The notes: a model not told the origin generated them from the letters alone. DNA of 64,000 nucleotides from an uncultured Lachnospiraceae bacterium (GCA_900314085.1 OMTX01000023.1:1-64000), one strand, 5' to 3'; positions 52,931 through 61,066 are shown, counted from the stretch's first letter. Numbers and translations: made by a program.

Positions 52931-52935
52931 TTTTT

Positions 52936-53247
52936 ATGTACGCAATTATTGCAACCGGAGGAAAGCAGTACAAGGTTTCCGAAGGCGACGTCGTAGCAGT
53001 TGAAAAGCTGAACGTTGAGGCCGGCGACAAGGTCGTATTCGATCAGGTCCTGCTCGTTTCCGATGACGGAAAGGTTCAGGCCGGCGCCCCTACCGTTTCA
53101 GGCGCTTCCGTTGAGGCTGAGGTGCTTCGCCAGATGCGTGACAAGAAGGTCATCGTCATGAAGTACAAGCCCAAGACCGGCTACAAGAGAAAGAACGGTC
53201 ATCGCCAGTACAAGACTCAGGTTCGTATTTCAAAGATCAACGCCTGA
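52936..53247 (+). CDS. rplU: Ribosomal protein L21
   Basis: 50S protein, 103 residues, beginning MYAIIATGGKQYKVSEGD and containing KYKPKTGYKRKNGHRQ. AGGAGG precedes the ATG at 52936; the open frame from 52840 reads through the leader and is not protein. First gene of rplU-prp-rpmA. Confidence 0.98.
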   Translation: MYAIIATGGKQYKVSEGDVVAVEKLNVEAGDKVVFDQVLLVSDDGKVQAGAPTVSGASVEAEVLRQMRDKKVIVMKYKPKTGYKRKNGHRQYKTQVRISKINA

Positions 53248-53322
53248 GATAAGTACCTTCATCAATCCGGATGGCGGAAAGCCTTCCCTGCCCGGTAGAT
53301 TCGCGATTGGGGCAGAGGTCAC

Positions 53323-53652
53323 ATGATTGATATCACAGTTGAAAAGTCAGGAAAAAGCTACACCCGGCTGACACTGGACGGGCATGCGGACTTCGCTTCC
53401 TACGGGAACGACATTGTCTGCGCTGCAGTTTCGATGCTGGTCATCAATACGATCAATTCGATTGAGCGTTTCACGGACGATGCCATGCAGCTAGATACCG
53501 ATGAGGAGAATGGTTTTATCGACTGTGCCTTTCCGCAGGGACTTTCCCACGACGGCAGTCTGCTGATGGATTCGGCAGTGATGGGGCTTAATGCTCTGGC
53601 CGACCAGTATCCGGACAATATTTCCATGAATCTTAAGGAGGAAAAGCAATGA
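53323..53652 (+). CDS. prp: Ribosomal-processing cysteine protease Prp
   Basis: Cysteine protease that removes the N-terminal extension of L27. The catalytic pair is in [11 protein letters not shown] and [10 protein letters not shown] (His and Cys). 109 residues, normal. AGAGGT before the ATG; ATGA overlap with rpmA, its substrate gene. Confidence 0.95.
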   Translation: MIDITVEKSGKSYTRLTLDGHADFASYGNDIVCAAVSMLVINTINSIERFTDDAMQLDTDEENGFIDCAFPQGLSHDGSLLMDSAVMGLNALADQYPDNISMNLKEEKQ

Positions 53653-53939
53653 TGCAGTTAAATCTTCAGTTCTTCGCTCATAAAAAGGGAATGGGCTCCA
53701 CAAAGAACGGCCGTGATTCCGAGTCCAAGCGCCTTGGCGCAAAGCGGGCTGACGGTCAGTTCGTCAAAGCCGGCAACATCATCTACCGTCAGCGCGGTAC
53801 CCGGATTCATCCCGGTGTCAACGTAGGCAAGGGCGGCGATGATACCCTGTTTGCACTGGTTGACGGCACGCTCCGTTTCGAGCGTCTCGGCAGAGACCGG
53901 AAGCAGGCTTCTGTATATCCCGTAAAGGATGCAGAATAA
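53649..53939 (+). CDS. rpmA: Ribosomal protein L27 with Prp-cleaved leader
   Basis: 50S protein near the peptidyl transferase centre. The first nine residues MMQLNLQFF form the Firmicutes leader that Prp cuts before AHKKG, exposing the functional N-terminus. [14 protein letters not shown] and [15 protein letters not shown] follow. The first of two adjacent ATGs gives the usual nine-residue leader. AGGAGG upstream. Confidence 0.97.
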   Translation: MMQLNLQFFAHKKGMGSTKNGRDSESKRLGAKRADGQFVKAGNIIYRQRGTRIHPGVNVGKGGDDTLFALVDGTLRFERLGRDRKQASVYPVKDAE

Positions 53940-53990
53940 TCTTTGCCTGATGCAGACTTCATTTGTCTGCTGATTCATCTGATCCTATTG

Positions 53991-54024
53991 ACCCGGCTGC
54001 AGACATCCTGTTGCCGGGTTTTTT
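53991..54024 (+). terminator. Terminator after rpmA
   Basis: ACCCGGC (53991-53997) pairs with GCCGGGT (54013-54019), followed by a T run. A further stem GCAGAC..GTCTGC lies upstream near 53952-53970. Confidence 0.8.
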
Positions 54025-54053
54025 GTTAAGCAGTAAGGAGCCTGCTTTCAGTT

Positions 54054-55343
54054 ATGTTTTCCGACAGAGCAAAAATAATCATCCGCTCAGGCAAGGGCGG
54101 CGACGGCCATGTATCCTTCCGCCGCGAGAAATTTGTCGCCAACGGCGGTCCGGACGGCGGGGACGGAGGCAAGGGCGGAGATGTGATCTTCGTGGTTGAT
54201 ACCGGCCTCAACACGCTTGAAAAGTACCGCTTCCGCCGCAAATTCTCTGCGACAGACGGAGAAGAGGGCGGCAAACGCCGCTGCCACGGGAAGAACGGGG
54301 AAGATCTGATTCTTCCTGTTCCTGAAGGCACAGTCATCTATGATGCTGCCACCAATCAGGTTATCTGCGACATGTCCGGCGAAAACAAACGCGTCACAGT
54401 TCTCCGGGGCGGAAAAGGCGGCCTCGGCAATATGCACTTTGCCACTTCAACCATGCAGGTGCCGAAATTTGCGAAACCCGGCGGAGACGCCGTGGAAATC
54501 GAAATCCGGATGGAGCTGAAGCTTCTTGCCGATGTCGGTCTTGTCGGCTACCCGAATGTCGGCAAATCCACCCTGCTTTCCGTCTTCTCAAATGCAAAAC
54601 CGGAGATTGCCGACTATCCATTCACGACGCTGAATCCCATCCTCGGTGTTGTGGCGGGAGAGGATGGAAACGGCTTCGTCATGGCGGATATGCCGGGGCT
54701 CATTGAGGGGGCTGCAGACGGCGTCGGCCTCGGTCATGAATTTCTCCGACACATCCAGCGGACAAAAGTTCTTCTCCATCTCGTGGATCCGCTTTCCCTC
54801 GAAGAAGGACGAAATCCTGTCGCTGATGTGAAGACTATGATGGGCGAACTTGAAAAGTACGATGCTGCTTTTCTGGAAAAACCTTTCGTCATTGCTCTTT
54901 CAAAAGCCGATGCCCTGACTTCGGAAATGCGGGAGCAAGAGCTTCAGGAGCTGAATGCTGTTTTCGGTGACAAGGCAGAAAAGATCCTCGCCATTTCTTC
55001 CCAGACAGGAGAGGGGCTCGATGAACTGAAACGAACGCTGAAAGCTTTGGTTGATGCCCATCGCGAAGATGCAGTCATCTATGAGAGCGAATTCGACCCC
55101 ATGGAGCGTTTGGCTGAATCTCTGCCTTTTACGGTTGAAAAGACCGACGAAAGAGAATATGATGTTTACGGGCCAAAAATCGACAAGCTCATGGGCTATA
55201 CCAATCTCGATGACGAAAAAGGCTTTGCCTTCTTCCAAAATTTCCTGGTAAAGGAAGGTATCATCGATGAACTGAAACGGCAGGGAATGGTCGAGGGCGA
55301 TACGGTAAATGTCAATGGCTATGCCTTTGAATATTTTGAATGA
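54054..55343 (+). CDS. obgE: GTPase Obg
   Basis: Ribosome-assembly GTPase. Glycine-rich Obg domain (residues 1-158; GGPDGGDGGKGGD), G domain with VGYPNVGKST (164-173), switch region DYPFTTLNP, DMPGLIEGA and SKAD, and a C-terminal OCT domain (about residues 350-429). 429 residues, normal. Own transcription unit after a terminator is likely, though no clear promoter is seen. Confidence 0.97.
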   Translation: MFSDRAKIIIRSGKGGDGHVSFRREKFVANGGPDGGDGGKGGDVIFVVDTGLNTLEKYRFRRKFSATDGEEGGKRRCHGKNGEDLILPVPEGTVIYDAATNQVICDMSGENKRVTVLRGGKGGLGNMHFATSTMQVPKFAKPGGDAVEIEIRMELKLLADVGLVGYPNVGKSTLLSVFSNAKPEIADYPFTTLNPILGVVAGEDGNGFVMADMPGLIEGAADGVGLGHEFLRHIQRTKVLLHLVDPLSLEEGRNPVADVKTMMGELEKYDAAFLEKPFVIALSKADALTSEMREQELQELNAVFGDKAEKILAISSQTGEGLDELKRTLKALVDAHREDAVIYESEFDPMERLAESLPFTVEKTDEREYDVYGPKIDKLMGYTNLDDEKGFAFFQNFLVKEGIIDELKRQGMVEGDTVNVNGYAFEYFE

Positions 55344-55408
55344 AGATTTTTGCGCGGTCAGGCGGACAGATTTTCTTTCGGATACTACTTACCGAAACAG
55401 AATGTCAT

Positions 55409-55438
55409 TTGCCTTTTCCGGGGTTAATTGACTATATT
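55409..55438 (+). promoter_or_regulatory. Possible promoter before yhbY
   Basis: TTGCCT (55409-55414), 18 bases, TATATT (55433-55438). A second combination starting from TTGACT at 55428 is also possible. Confidence 0.45.
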
Positions 55439-55474
55439 TTGATGTAATACATATTTTTGGGAGAATAGGAGACT

Positions 55475-55762
55475 ATGACCAACAAACAAAGAGCCTATCT
55501 GTCCAAACTGGCTGTCAATGAAAAGCCTATCTTGGAACTGGGCAAGGCCAATCTGACACCGGAATTCACGGCAGCAGTAGCGGAAGCTCTGGCTGCCCGG
55601 GAACTCGTAAAAATTTCCATTCTGAAAAACTGCGTCGAAGATCCGAACGAAGTAGCTGCAGTCATTGCCGAGCGAACCCATAGTGAAGTTGTTCGTGTCA
55701 TCGGCCGGAAAATTATATTCTACAAGGCAGCTAAGAAACCGAAAATTGAATTGCCTAAATAA
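55475..55762 (+). CDS. yhbY: Ribosome assembly RNA-binding protein YhbY
   Basis: CRS1-YhbY (CRM) domain protein associated with pre-50S particles. LTSKQR-like start (here MTNKQRAYLSKLA), ELGKANLTPEF, ALAARELVKISILKN and the GxxG-type VIGRKIIFYK. 95 residues, normal. Upstream of nadD, as in Bacillus. Confidence 0.94.
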   Translation: MTNKQRAYLSKLAVNEKPILELGKANLTPEFTAAVAEALAARELVKISILKNCVEDPNEVAAVIAERTHSEVVRVIGRKIIFYKAAKKPKIELPK

Positions 55763-55862
55763 TGAAAGGTAAATAAATCTCCCGCTTCAGTCGTCAAATG
55801 TCCATGCAGGCAAGTCCGCTTGGCTTTGTGGCTTCCCGGGATTAAATAGAAAAGCGCCGAAA

Positions 55863-57116
55863 ATGAAAATCGGAATACTTGGTGGAACTTTTAATCCAAT
55901 TCACAAGGGTCACCTGTTCGTGGCAAAGGAGGCAAAGCGCCTGCTGGGACTCGACCGGGTACTGATCATGCCTGCCGGTGATCCGCCTCATAAGGATGAA
56001 ATCACGACAATCTCACGCAACCAGCGGTTCGAGCTCGTGCGGGAAACGCTGCGGAATGAGTCGGAACTGGAATTCTTCCCTTATGAATTCTCTCACGATG
56101 GACAGGGATTTTCCTATATCATCCTGGGTGAGCTGAAAAAAATCTTTCCGGATGACGACCTCTATTTTCTGATTGGTGAGGATTCCCTGCTGTCTTTTGA
56201 GACCTGGGTGAAGCCGGAAGTCATCAGCCGCTATGTAAAATTTGCCTGCATCCCCAGAAATGACGGCGGCGGTATGTCTGTTTCCGATCTTCAGGGAATT
56301 GCAAAAATCTACAAGAAGAAATACAAGACAGATTTCATCATCCTTTGCACCGACACGGTTGACTGCTCATCTACAGATATCCGCCGGATATTGTATGCCA
56401 GGAAAAGTTTGCAGGACTCTGAGGAAAAGCTGAAGAGTGTTCTGCCTGAAGAAACATATTCTTACATTCTGACCCACCGTTTGTATGAAGCCTTCCCGAT
56501 CACGGAAGACGGGGCTGCTTTCAACTTCACGGCAGCCTATGAGAAGCTGCAGAAAAAGCTTTCTCCCCACCGTTACAGGCATAGCCTTGGCGTAGAGGAT
56601 ACCTGCGCGGCACTGGCGGCTGCCTGGAACTACCCGGTCTATCCTGCCAGGGTAGCCGGCATTCTGCACGACTGTGCCAAGAGCCTTTCGGATACCAAAT
56701 ATTTCAAGGTCTGCGAGAAAAATGATATCTTTGTAAGTTCGGCTGAACGCATGGCTCCGTATCTCTTGCACGCCAAGATCGGTGCCCTGTATGCAAGGAA
56801 GAAATACGGCGTCATCGACGAAGAAATCCTGGAGGCTATACGCGTTCACACCACAGGAAAGCCCAATATGGGGCTTCTGGACAAGATTCTTTTCATTGCC
56901 GACTATATAGAGCCCGGACGGGACAAGGCACAAGACCTGGAGAGCATCCGGGAACTGGCCTATAGGGACCTGGATCTCTGCTGCGAGGTGATTCTGAAAA
57001 ACACCCTCGACTACCTGCGGGGGAGTGGGGCAGAAGTGGATCAGACGACCTCAGATACCTACAACTATTTTCACAAGCTGGTGCTGCAGAAGCGAAAGGA
57101 ATACATTCATGGATGA
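55863..57116 (+). CDS. nadD: NadD-YqeK fusion: nicotinate-nucleotide adenylyltransferase plus HD hydrolase
   Basis: Residues 1-205 are NadD (GGTFNPIHKGHL with the nucleotide HxGH, LIGEDSLLSFETWVKP, SSTDIRRIL), which makes NaAD. Residues 225-417 are an HD-domain protein of the YqeK type, a diadenosine tetraphosphate hydrolase family (HRYRHSLGVEDTCAAL, GILHDCAKSL, HAKIGALYA, AIRVHTTGKPNM, IADYIEPGR). In Bacillus these are two adjacent genes. All motifs of both halves look intact. Weak ribosome site. rsfS overlaps its end by eight bases, keeping the nadD-yqeK-rsfS order. Confidence 0.94.
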   Translation: MKIGILGGTFNPIHKGHLFVAKEAKRLLGLDRVLIMPAGDPPHKDEITTISRNQRFELVRETLRNESELEFFPYEFSHDGQGFSYIILGELKKIFPDDDLYFLIGEDSLLSFETWVKPEVISRYVKFACIPRNDGGGMSVSDLQGIAKIYKKKYKTDFIILCTDTVDCSSTDIRRILYARKSLQDSEEKLKSVLPEETYSYILTHRLYEAFPITEDGAAFNFTAAYEKLQKKLSPHRYRHSLGVEDTCAALAAAWNYPVYPARVAGILHDCAKSLSDTKYFKVCEKNDIFVSSAERMAPYLLHAKIGALYARKKYGVIDEEILEAIRVHTTGKPNMGLLDKILFIADYIEPGRDKAQDLESIRELAYRDLDLCCEVILKNTLDYLRGSGAEVDQTTSDTYNYFHKLVLQKRKEYIHG

Positions 57117-57492
57117 TATGACGAATGAAAAGCAATTCACGAAGGAAGAACTCCGTGGTATCGTAAAAGCTGCCGTTCTGGCACTTGAAAGCAAACTCGC
57201 CCAGGATGTCGAAATCATCGATATCGGAGGTGTTTCCGTCATCGCAGACTATTTCGTCGTAGCAAGCGCACAGAACCAGAATCAGCTGCATGCCATGCAG
57301 GATGCCGTTGATGAGGCAATGTACAAAAAAGGACTGAACGCCAGATCAATCGAAGGAAACCGTCAGTCCACATGGATTCTGATGGACTACGGCGATATCA
57401 TCGTTCACCTCTTTTCTGCAGAAGACCGCCTCTTCTACAACCTCGAAAAGATCTGGTCGGATGGTGTGCGGATTTCTCCGGAAGAAATATGA
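57109..57492 (+). CDS. rsfS: Ribosome silencing factor
   Basis: Binds L14 and blocks subunit joining in starvation. DIEIIDIGG-like VEIIDIGGVSVIADYFVVAS, NARSIEG, STWILMDYGDIIVHLF and RLFYNLEKIW. 127 residues. The ATG at 57109 is inside the end of the nadD-yqeK gene and has GAAAGGA upstream. Confidence 0.96.
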   Translation: MDDMTNEKQFTKEELRGIVKAAVLALESKLAQDVEIIDIGGVSVIADYFVVASAQNQNQLHAMQDAVDEAMYKKGLNARSIEGNRQSTWILMDYGDIIVHLFSAEDRLFYNLEKIWSDGVRISPEEI

Positions 57493-57837
57493 ATGGCCAA
57501 GCCAACCGGGTACAGCGGCAAAAATATGAAAGCAGAGTCATATCCTCTGCGACAGGCAATGGGCATACTGGCCTTTCTATAAGATTTGTTTTGCAACAGG
57601 GAGCCGGATATTGCCTCGCGTCCGTCGCCAAATGGAAATTGTCAACTTGGCTCATGGCATCGCGTGAATAAAGACCGGTCATGGTTTGAAAGAAAAGAGT
57701 CATCGAACAGTGCGTTCGATGGCTCTTTGATTTTTCCATGAAAGAAATTTGAAGAAACGTAATAATTACCGGAAAAAAGATCGCAAGAAAACGCCGGATC
57801 TGCTTCCGTCAGCACCATACCGTATTTTCTGTTCCCT
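57493..57837. other. Convergent gap between rsfS and lexA
   Basis: 345 bases without a recognisable gene. Contains a small stem GCAGAG-tcatatc-CTCTGC (57532-57550) near the rsfS end and the shared terminator at 57694-57735. Nothing else seen. Confidence 0.6.
57694..57735. terminator. Bidirectional terminator between rsfS and lexA
   Basis: AAAGAGTCATCGAAC (57694-57708) pairs with GTTCGATGGCTCTTT (57714-57728), 15 bp with one G-U pair. T-rich on both outward sides (GATTTTT on plus, TCTTTC on minus). Confidence 0.9.
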
Positions 57838-58464
57838 TCAGATATTGTTCGGGAGGAAACGCATGACGCCGAATACACGGCCGAGAATCTGGCAGTCACG
57901 GACATAAATCGGGCTCATCGTGTCATTTTCCGGCTGCAGGCGGATCATATCCTTCTCTCTATAGTAGGTCTTTACCGTAGCAGAGTCGTCAATCAGAGCC
58001 ACAATAATCTGTCCGTTCCGCGCCGATTCGCATCTTTCCACCATGATGGTGTCACCGTTCATAATACCGACATTCACCATGGAATCCCCCTTGACCTTCA
58101 GCATGAAACATTCGTTCTTCGGAACATACTCGGCAGGAACCGGAAAATAGTCTTCGATATTCTGTTCAGCCAGAATGGGAAGTCCGGCAGCGACCTGGCC
58201 TACGAGGGGAATGGAAACCATATCCTTCCTGGAAATATTGAACTCGTCGTCCACAATCTCAATAGCCCGGGGCTTGGAAGGATCCCGGCGGATTTTCCCA
58301 AGACGCTCGAGATTCTCAAGCTGGGAATAAACGGAAGAAGTGGAACGGAGCCCTACGGCCTCACCGATTTCACGGACGGTGGGAGGGTAGCCTCTCGTAA
58401 GAATCTCCTCCTTCAAAAAGTCGAGAATCTGCTGCTGTTTCGCGGAAAGTGTGTCTTTTGCCAT
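57838..58464 (-). CDS. lexA: SOS repressor LexA
   Basis: Repressor of the DNA-damage response. N-terminal winged helix (LSAKQQQILDFLKEE, PPTVREIGEAVGLRS), Ala-Gly self-cleavage site in GQVAAGLP, catalytic Ser in KGDSMVNVG and Lys in SATVKTYY. 208 residues, normal. Minus-strand AGGAGGG before the ATG. Divergent from a yneA-like gene, the Bacillus arrangement. Confidence 0.97.
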   Translation of the reverse strand: MAKDTLSAKQQQILDFLKEEILTRGYPPTVREIGEAVGLRSTSSVYSQLENLERLGKIRRDPSKPRAIEIVDDEFNISRKDMVSIPLVGQVAAGLPILAEQNIEDYFPVPAEYVPKNECFMLKVKGDSMVNVGIMNGDTIMVERCESARNGQIIVALIDDSATVKTYYREKDMIRLQPENDTMSPIYVRDCQILGRVFGVMRFLPNNI

Positions 58465-58488
58465 GGGCTCGCCCTCCTATAAAAAGAA

Positions 58489-58500
58489 GAATAAACGTTC
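58489..58500. promoter_or_regulatory. LexA-box-like site in the lexA leader
   Basis: Read on the minus strand GAAC-gttt-ATTC, one mismatch from GAAC-N4-GTTC. It lies 25 bases before the lexA ATG, suited to autoregulation. Confidence 0.45.
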
Positions 58501-58534
58501 TTGTACAGAACATATCTACCATAATGTTGGATTG

Positions 58535-58563
58535 ATTATAGCAAAGTTTTATCAGCCATGCAA
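58535..58563 (-). promoter_or_regulatory. lexA promoter (minus strand)
   Basis: Read on the minus strand: TTGCAT (58563-58558), 17 bases, TATAAT (58540-58535). Confidence 0.8.
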
Positions 58564-58571
58564 GTATTTTT

Positions 58572-58621
58572 CAAAATTACGTTCGATTTTGCTTGACAAA
58601 CTTTCGTTCGAATTTTATACT
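58572..58621 (+). promoter_or_regulatory. yneA-like promoter overlapped by LexA-box-like sites
   Basis: TTGACA (58593-58598), 17 bases, TATACT (58616-58621): near-consensus promoter. A site at 58597-58610, minus-strand CGAACGAAAGTTTG, fits the Firmicutes LexA box CGAAC-N4-GTTCG with one mismatch and covers the spacer. A weaker half-conserved site (CGAACGTAATTTTG on the minus strand) lies at 58572-58585, 25 bp away. Confidence 0.7.
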
Positions 58622-58653
58622 TCATTTCAGAACAGAAGTTTGGAGGTGCAGTC

Positions 58654-58992
58654 ATGAAGCGAGCAGCTATTCGAACAAATGACAAACGATATACTTTCAG
58701 AAGATTCTTTTTCCTTCTTCTTACCCTGACAATACTCATCGTATTTTTCATGTCACGGGCTTTGCTTACAAAGGCCGGAGGATCCGCAGATACTTCAGCC
58801 GATACGGCGGCAAAAAAATATATGAGCTATGAAGTGCAGGCAGGGGACACGCTCTGGGATCTGGCTGCAGAGTACAATGATTTCAGTCTGCAGGATAGCA
58901 GCGCATATATCGATGAGGTACGTTCCATGAACCATCTTTGCGGCTGTGAGATTCATACTGGCGAATATATCGTGCTCCCGTATTTTGACTGA
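58654..58992 (+). CDS. YneA-like LysM protein (SOS division inhibitor candidate)
   Basis: 112 residues: basic N-terminus, one membrane segment (about 18-37), a Ser/Ala/Asp linker, and a LysM-like domain (YEVQAGDTLWDLAAEY to HTGEYIVLPYF). In Bacillus, YneA is encoded divergently from lexA, is SOS-induced and delays division; layout, topology and the LexA-box-like sites support the same role here. GGAGG before the ATG. Confidence 0.83.
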   Translation: MKRAAIRTNDKRYTFRRFFFLLLTLTILIVFFMSRALLTKAGGSADTSADTAAKKYMSYEVQAGDTLWDLAAEYNDFSLQDSSAYIDEVRSMNHLCGCEIHTGEYIVLPYFD

Positions 58993-59008
58993 TGAATATA
59001 GCCCGTTT

Positions 59009-59107
59009 GTACCGCGAAGACTGCAAAGCAGTTCCGGGTAAGCAGAAGCAGCGACTGATGGTTACAGTTCACGGGTACCGCAAGGGCTGCGAAGCAGTCC
59101 CGAGGGA
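59009..59107 (+). repeat. Pair of imperfect short repeats, each folding into a hairpin
   Basis: 59009-59040 and 59075-59107 share GTACCGCnAnGnCTGCnAAG and then CAGTnCCG. Each centre is a tight stem, ACTGC-aaa-GCAGT in the first and GGGCTGC-gaa-GCAGTCC in the second. Confidence 0.65.
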
Positions 59108-59112
59108 ATAGA

Positions 59113-59158
59113 GCTGCGGCGCTTCGCACGAGTTTGCGAATTTCCAATGCGCCGCAGC
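59113..59158. other. Two-level stem-loop
   Basis: Perfect outer stem GCTGCGGCGC (59113-59122) with GCGCCGCAGC (59149-59158) and perfect inner stem TTCGCA-cgagtt-TGCGAA. No T run. Confidence 0.65.
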
Positions 59159-59182
59159 GGGCCGCTTTCCGGTTCGGTCGTT

Positions 59183-59215
59183 GCTGTTTACGGGGCTTAA
59201 TGCCCCGTGAACAGC
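59183..59215. other. 14-bp stem-loop
   Basis: GCTGTTTACGGGGC (59183-59196), loop TTAAT, GCCCCGTGAACAGC (59202-59215), one G-U/A-C mismatch. Not followed by a T run; followed directly by a copy of the repeated 15-mer GCAGCGACTGATGGT. Confidence 0.65.
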
Positions 59216-59340
59216 AGCGACTGATGGTGAAGCGGAGATTTAGGAATACCGGCAGGCTTCATTTTCCACTATATGTGTGATAGAATTTCGTCGAAGAAAT
59301 TGCGTTCGGGAATATAGAACAGAGTTTTGGAGATGGTATC

Positions 59341-59703
59341 ATGTCACATGAAGATACGTTCGGAATCAATGTCAAAAAATGGTGCCGCGCCCATGAGACC
59401 TGGGTACAGAATCAGTTGAATACCGGGAGAAATCCGGAGGAAATTCTGCTTTGGCATATGAAAAAAATCGAATGGCTGCAGCACGAACGACTGATACATC
59501 TGCTTGTTGTTCTGCTTACGGCAGGTATCACTATCTTTGCCCTGGCAGTCACTCTGTGGCTTCCTGAATTTGCAATCGTATCCGGGCCATTTTTCATTGG
59601 CTTTCTGATTCTTCTTGCTTTTTATTTGGCTCACTATTTCTTTCTGGAAAATACCGTTCAGCATTGGTATCGGATTGCAGAGGAATTGCACTCAAAATGT
59701 TGA
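59341..59703 (+). CDS. Small membrane protein of unknown function, 120 residues
   Basis: Not recognised. Cytoplasmic N-terminal half with WCRAHETWVQNQLNTGRN and HMKKIEWLQHERLIHLL, then two membrane segments (about residues 51-72 and 78-100), and a short tail ending HWYRIAEELHSKC. GGAG eight bases before the ATG and coding-like composition support a real gene. It stands alone between two repeat-rich gaps. Confidence 0.72.
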   Translation: MSHEDTFGINVKKWCRAHETWVQNQLNTGRNPEEILLWHMKKIEWLQHERLIHLLVVLLTAGITIFALAVTLWLPEFAIVSGPFFIGFLILLAFYLAHYFFLENTVQHWYRIAEELHSKC

Positions 59704-59777
59704 ACCCAAAGCCATCAGTTTGATTGTCTTTTCCCAATATTCCAATATTCCAAAATCCTTGTCTGATTAATCTGCAA

Positions 59778-59855
59778 GGTCCTCTGAGTAGGTCATTTCC
59801 GTGTAATCCAGAGATGCAATGCAGATTGGAATCTATAGAGACTTCGATCCGTCAA
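59778..59855 (+). repeat. Direct repeat copy 1
   Basis: 72 of 78 positions identical to 60026-60103 by eye, no gaps. Shared block example: GTAGGTCATTTCCGTGTAAT (copy 1 has AGTAGG before it, copy 2 CGTAGG). Confidence 0.85.
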
Positions 59856-60025
59856 TTAAAAATTGATATCTGTCTGAGGGCGGTTTTTAAATCATACTGT
59901 TGCCTGGCGTTAGCTATTAGATAGCCTTAGGGGAGTGGTTCATTCGGGATATATCATGTCCAATAATTTAGATTATTAGACAATTAAATAAGGACATTGA
60001 GAAGCCCTTGAGAAGATCTTGAGCA

Positions 60026-60103
60026 GGCCCTCTGCGTAGGTCATTTCCGTGTAATCCAGAGATGAAATACAGATTGAAATCTATAGAGCCTTCGATCCGT
60101 CAA
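60026..60103 (+). repeat. Direct repeat copy 2
   Basis: Second copy of the 78-bp repeat, ending 36 bases before the rluD stop. No inverted ends or open frame are visible inside. Confidence 0.85.
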
Positions 60104-60139
60104 CTGAGCCTGTGAATGGCATCTAATGGAATTTCAGCT

Positions 60140-61066
60140 TTAAGAACTGGTTTTTCTAAGCTTTGCCAGCAGGTTTTCAAAGTATTCCGGGAGCGGCGCT
60201 GAAAACTCCACATATTGGCCGGTTGAAGGATGGATGAATCCGATCGTCTTTGCATGCAGTGTCTGTCCCTCGAGCTTGAATGGGCATTTTTTTGGTCCGT
60301 AGACAGGATCTCCCAGGATCGGATGACCGATGGAGGCCATGTGAACCCGGATCTGGTGTGTCCGCCCGGTTTCCAGCTTGAATTCACAGCAGGTATAGGA
60401 ACCGAAACGTTCGAGCACATGATAATGCGTCACAGCCCGCCTTCCGGCCGGGTCAATGGCCATTTTCTTCCGATCAGCCTTCGAACGGGCTATCGGAGCA
60501 TCAATTGTTCCGTCGTCATCTTTGATATTTCCGATGACAATCCCTTCATAGATGCGATTGACCGTATGTTCTTTGATCTGGGCAGCGATGGCATTATGCG
60601 CTTTGTCATTTTTGCAGACGATGAGGGATCCCGTCGTATCCCGGTCTATTCGATGGACGATTCCCGGTCGTTTTTCTCCGTTGATTCCGGACAGGGAATC
60701 CCCGCAATGATACATGATGGCATTTACCAGGGTATTGTCTTCATGTCCCGGCGCTGGATGAACGACCATCCCCTTGGGCTTATTTACGATCAAAACGTCG
60801 TCGTCCTCGTAGAGAATATTCAGAGGAATATCCTGGGCGACGGTTTCCACCTTTTTTGGCTCAGGAAATCGAACAGAAAGCTGATCCCCCTCAGAAACCT
60901 TGTACGAGTCCTTGCGAATATCTCCATTGACCGTCACCAGGCCCTGTTCGATTAAGTTCGAAAAAAAGGACCGCGAATGATCCGGGAAAAGATCTTTGAG
61001 ACAGACATCCAGCCGCTTTCCGGCATTTTCAGGCGATATACTTATTATTTCGATTCTTTCATCCAT
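60140..61066 (-). CDS. rluD: RluD-type 23S rRNA pseudouridine synthase
   Basis: RluA/RluD-family enzyme. N-terminal S4 domain (AGKRLDVCLKDLFPDHSRS to LVTVNGDIRKDSY), catalytic HRIDRDTTGSLIV (Asp in HRIDRDT), and ETGRTHQIRVHMASIGHPILGD. 308 residues and full S4 domain fit RluD; the exact uridines are not provable from sequence. It follows lspA, as in Firmicutes, with an aldo/keto reductase gene in between. Confidence 0.94.
   Translation of the reverse strand: MDERIEIISISPENAGKRLDVCLKDLFPDHSRSFFSNLIEQGLVTVNGDIRKDSYKVSEGDQLSVRFPEPKKVETVAQDIPLNILYEDDDVLIVNKPKGMVVHPAPGHEDNTLVNAIMYHCGDSLSGINGEKRPGIVHRIDRDTTGSLIVCKNDKAHNAIAAQIKEHTVNRIYEGIVIGNIKDDDGTIDAPIARSKADRKKMAIDPAGRRAVTHYHVLERFGSYTCCEFKLETGRTHQIRVHMASIGHPILGDPVYGPKKCPFKLEGQTLHAKTIGFIHPSTGQYVEFSAPLPEYFENLLAKLRKTSS

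Larger units (their letters stand above)
58993..59340. other. Hairpin- and repeat-rich gap, no gene recognised
   Basis: 348 bases. Contains two related 28-33 bp repeats (59009-59040, 59075-59107), a perfect 15-mer repeated at 59048-59062 and 59214-59228, and two strong stem-loops at 59113-59158 and 59183-59215. The last 100 bases are AT-rich and lead to the ribosome site of the next gene. Confidence 0.65.
59704..60139. other. Gap with a 78-bp direct repeat, no gene recognised
   Basis: 436 bases, AT-richer than the surroundings. Holds two copies of a 78-bp sequence 248 bp apart and no convincing open frame. It may be the remains of a larger duplicated element. Confidence 0.6.

Noticed and set aside
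52840-52935. Upstream extension of rplU
   Set aside because: This stretch is the structured L21 leader; the peptide it would encode is unlike L21.
57372-57739. Open frames of 99 and 113 codons over the rsfS end and the gap
   Set aside because: Antisense or out-of-frame shadows of rsfS and of the bidirectional terminator; no protein features.
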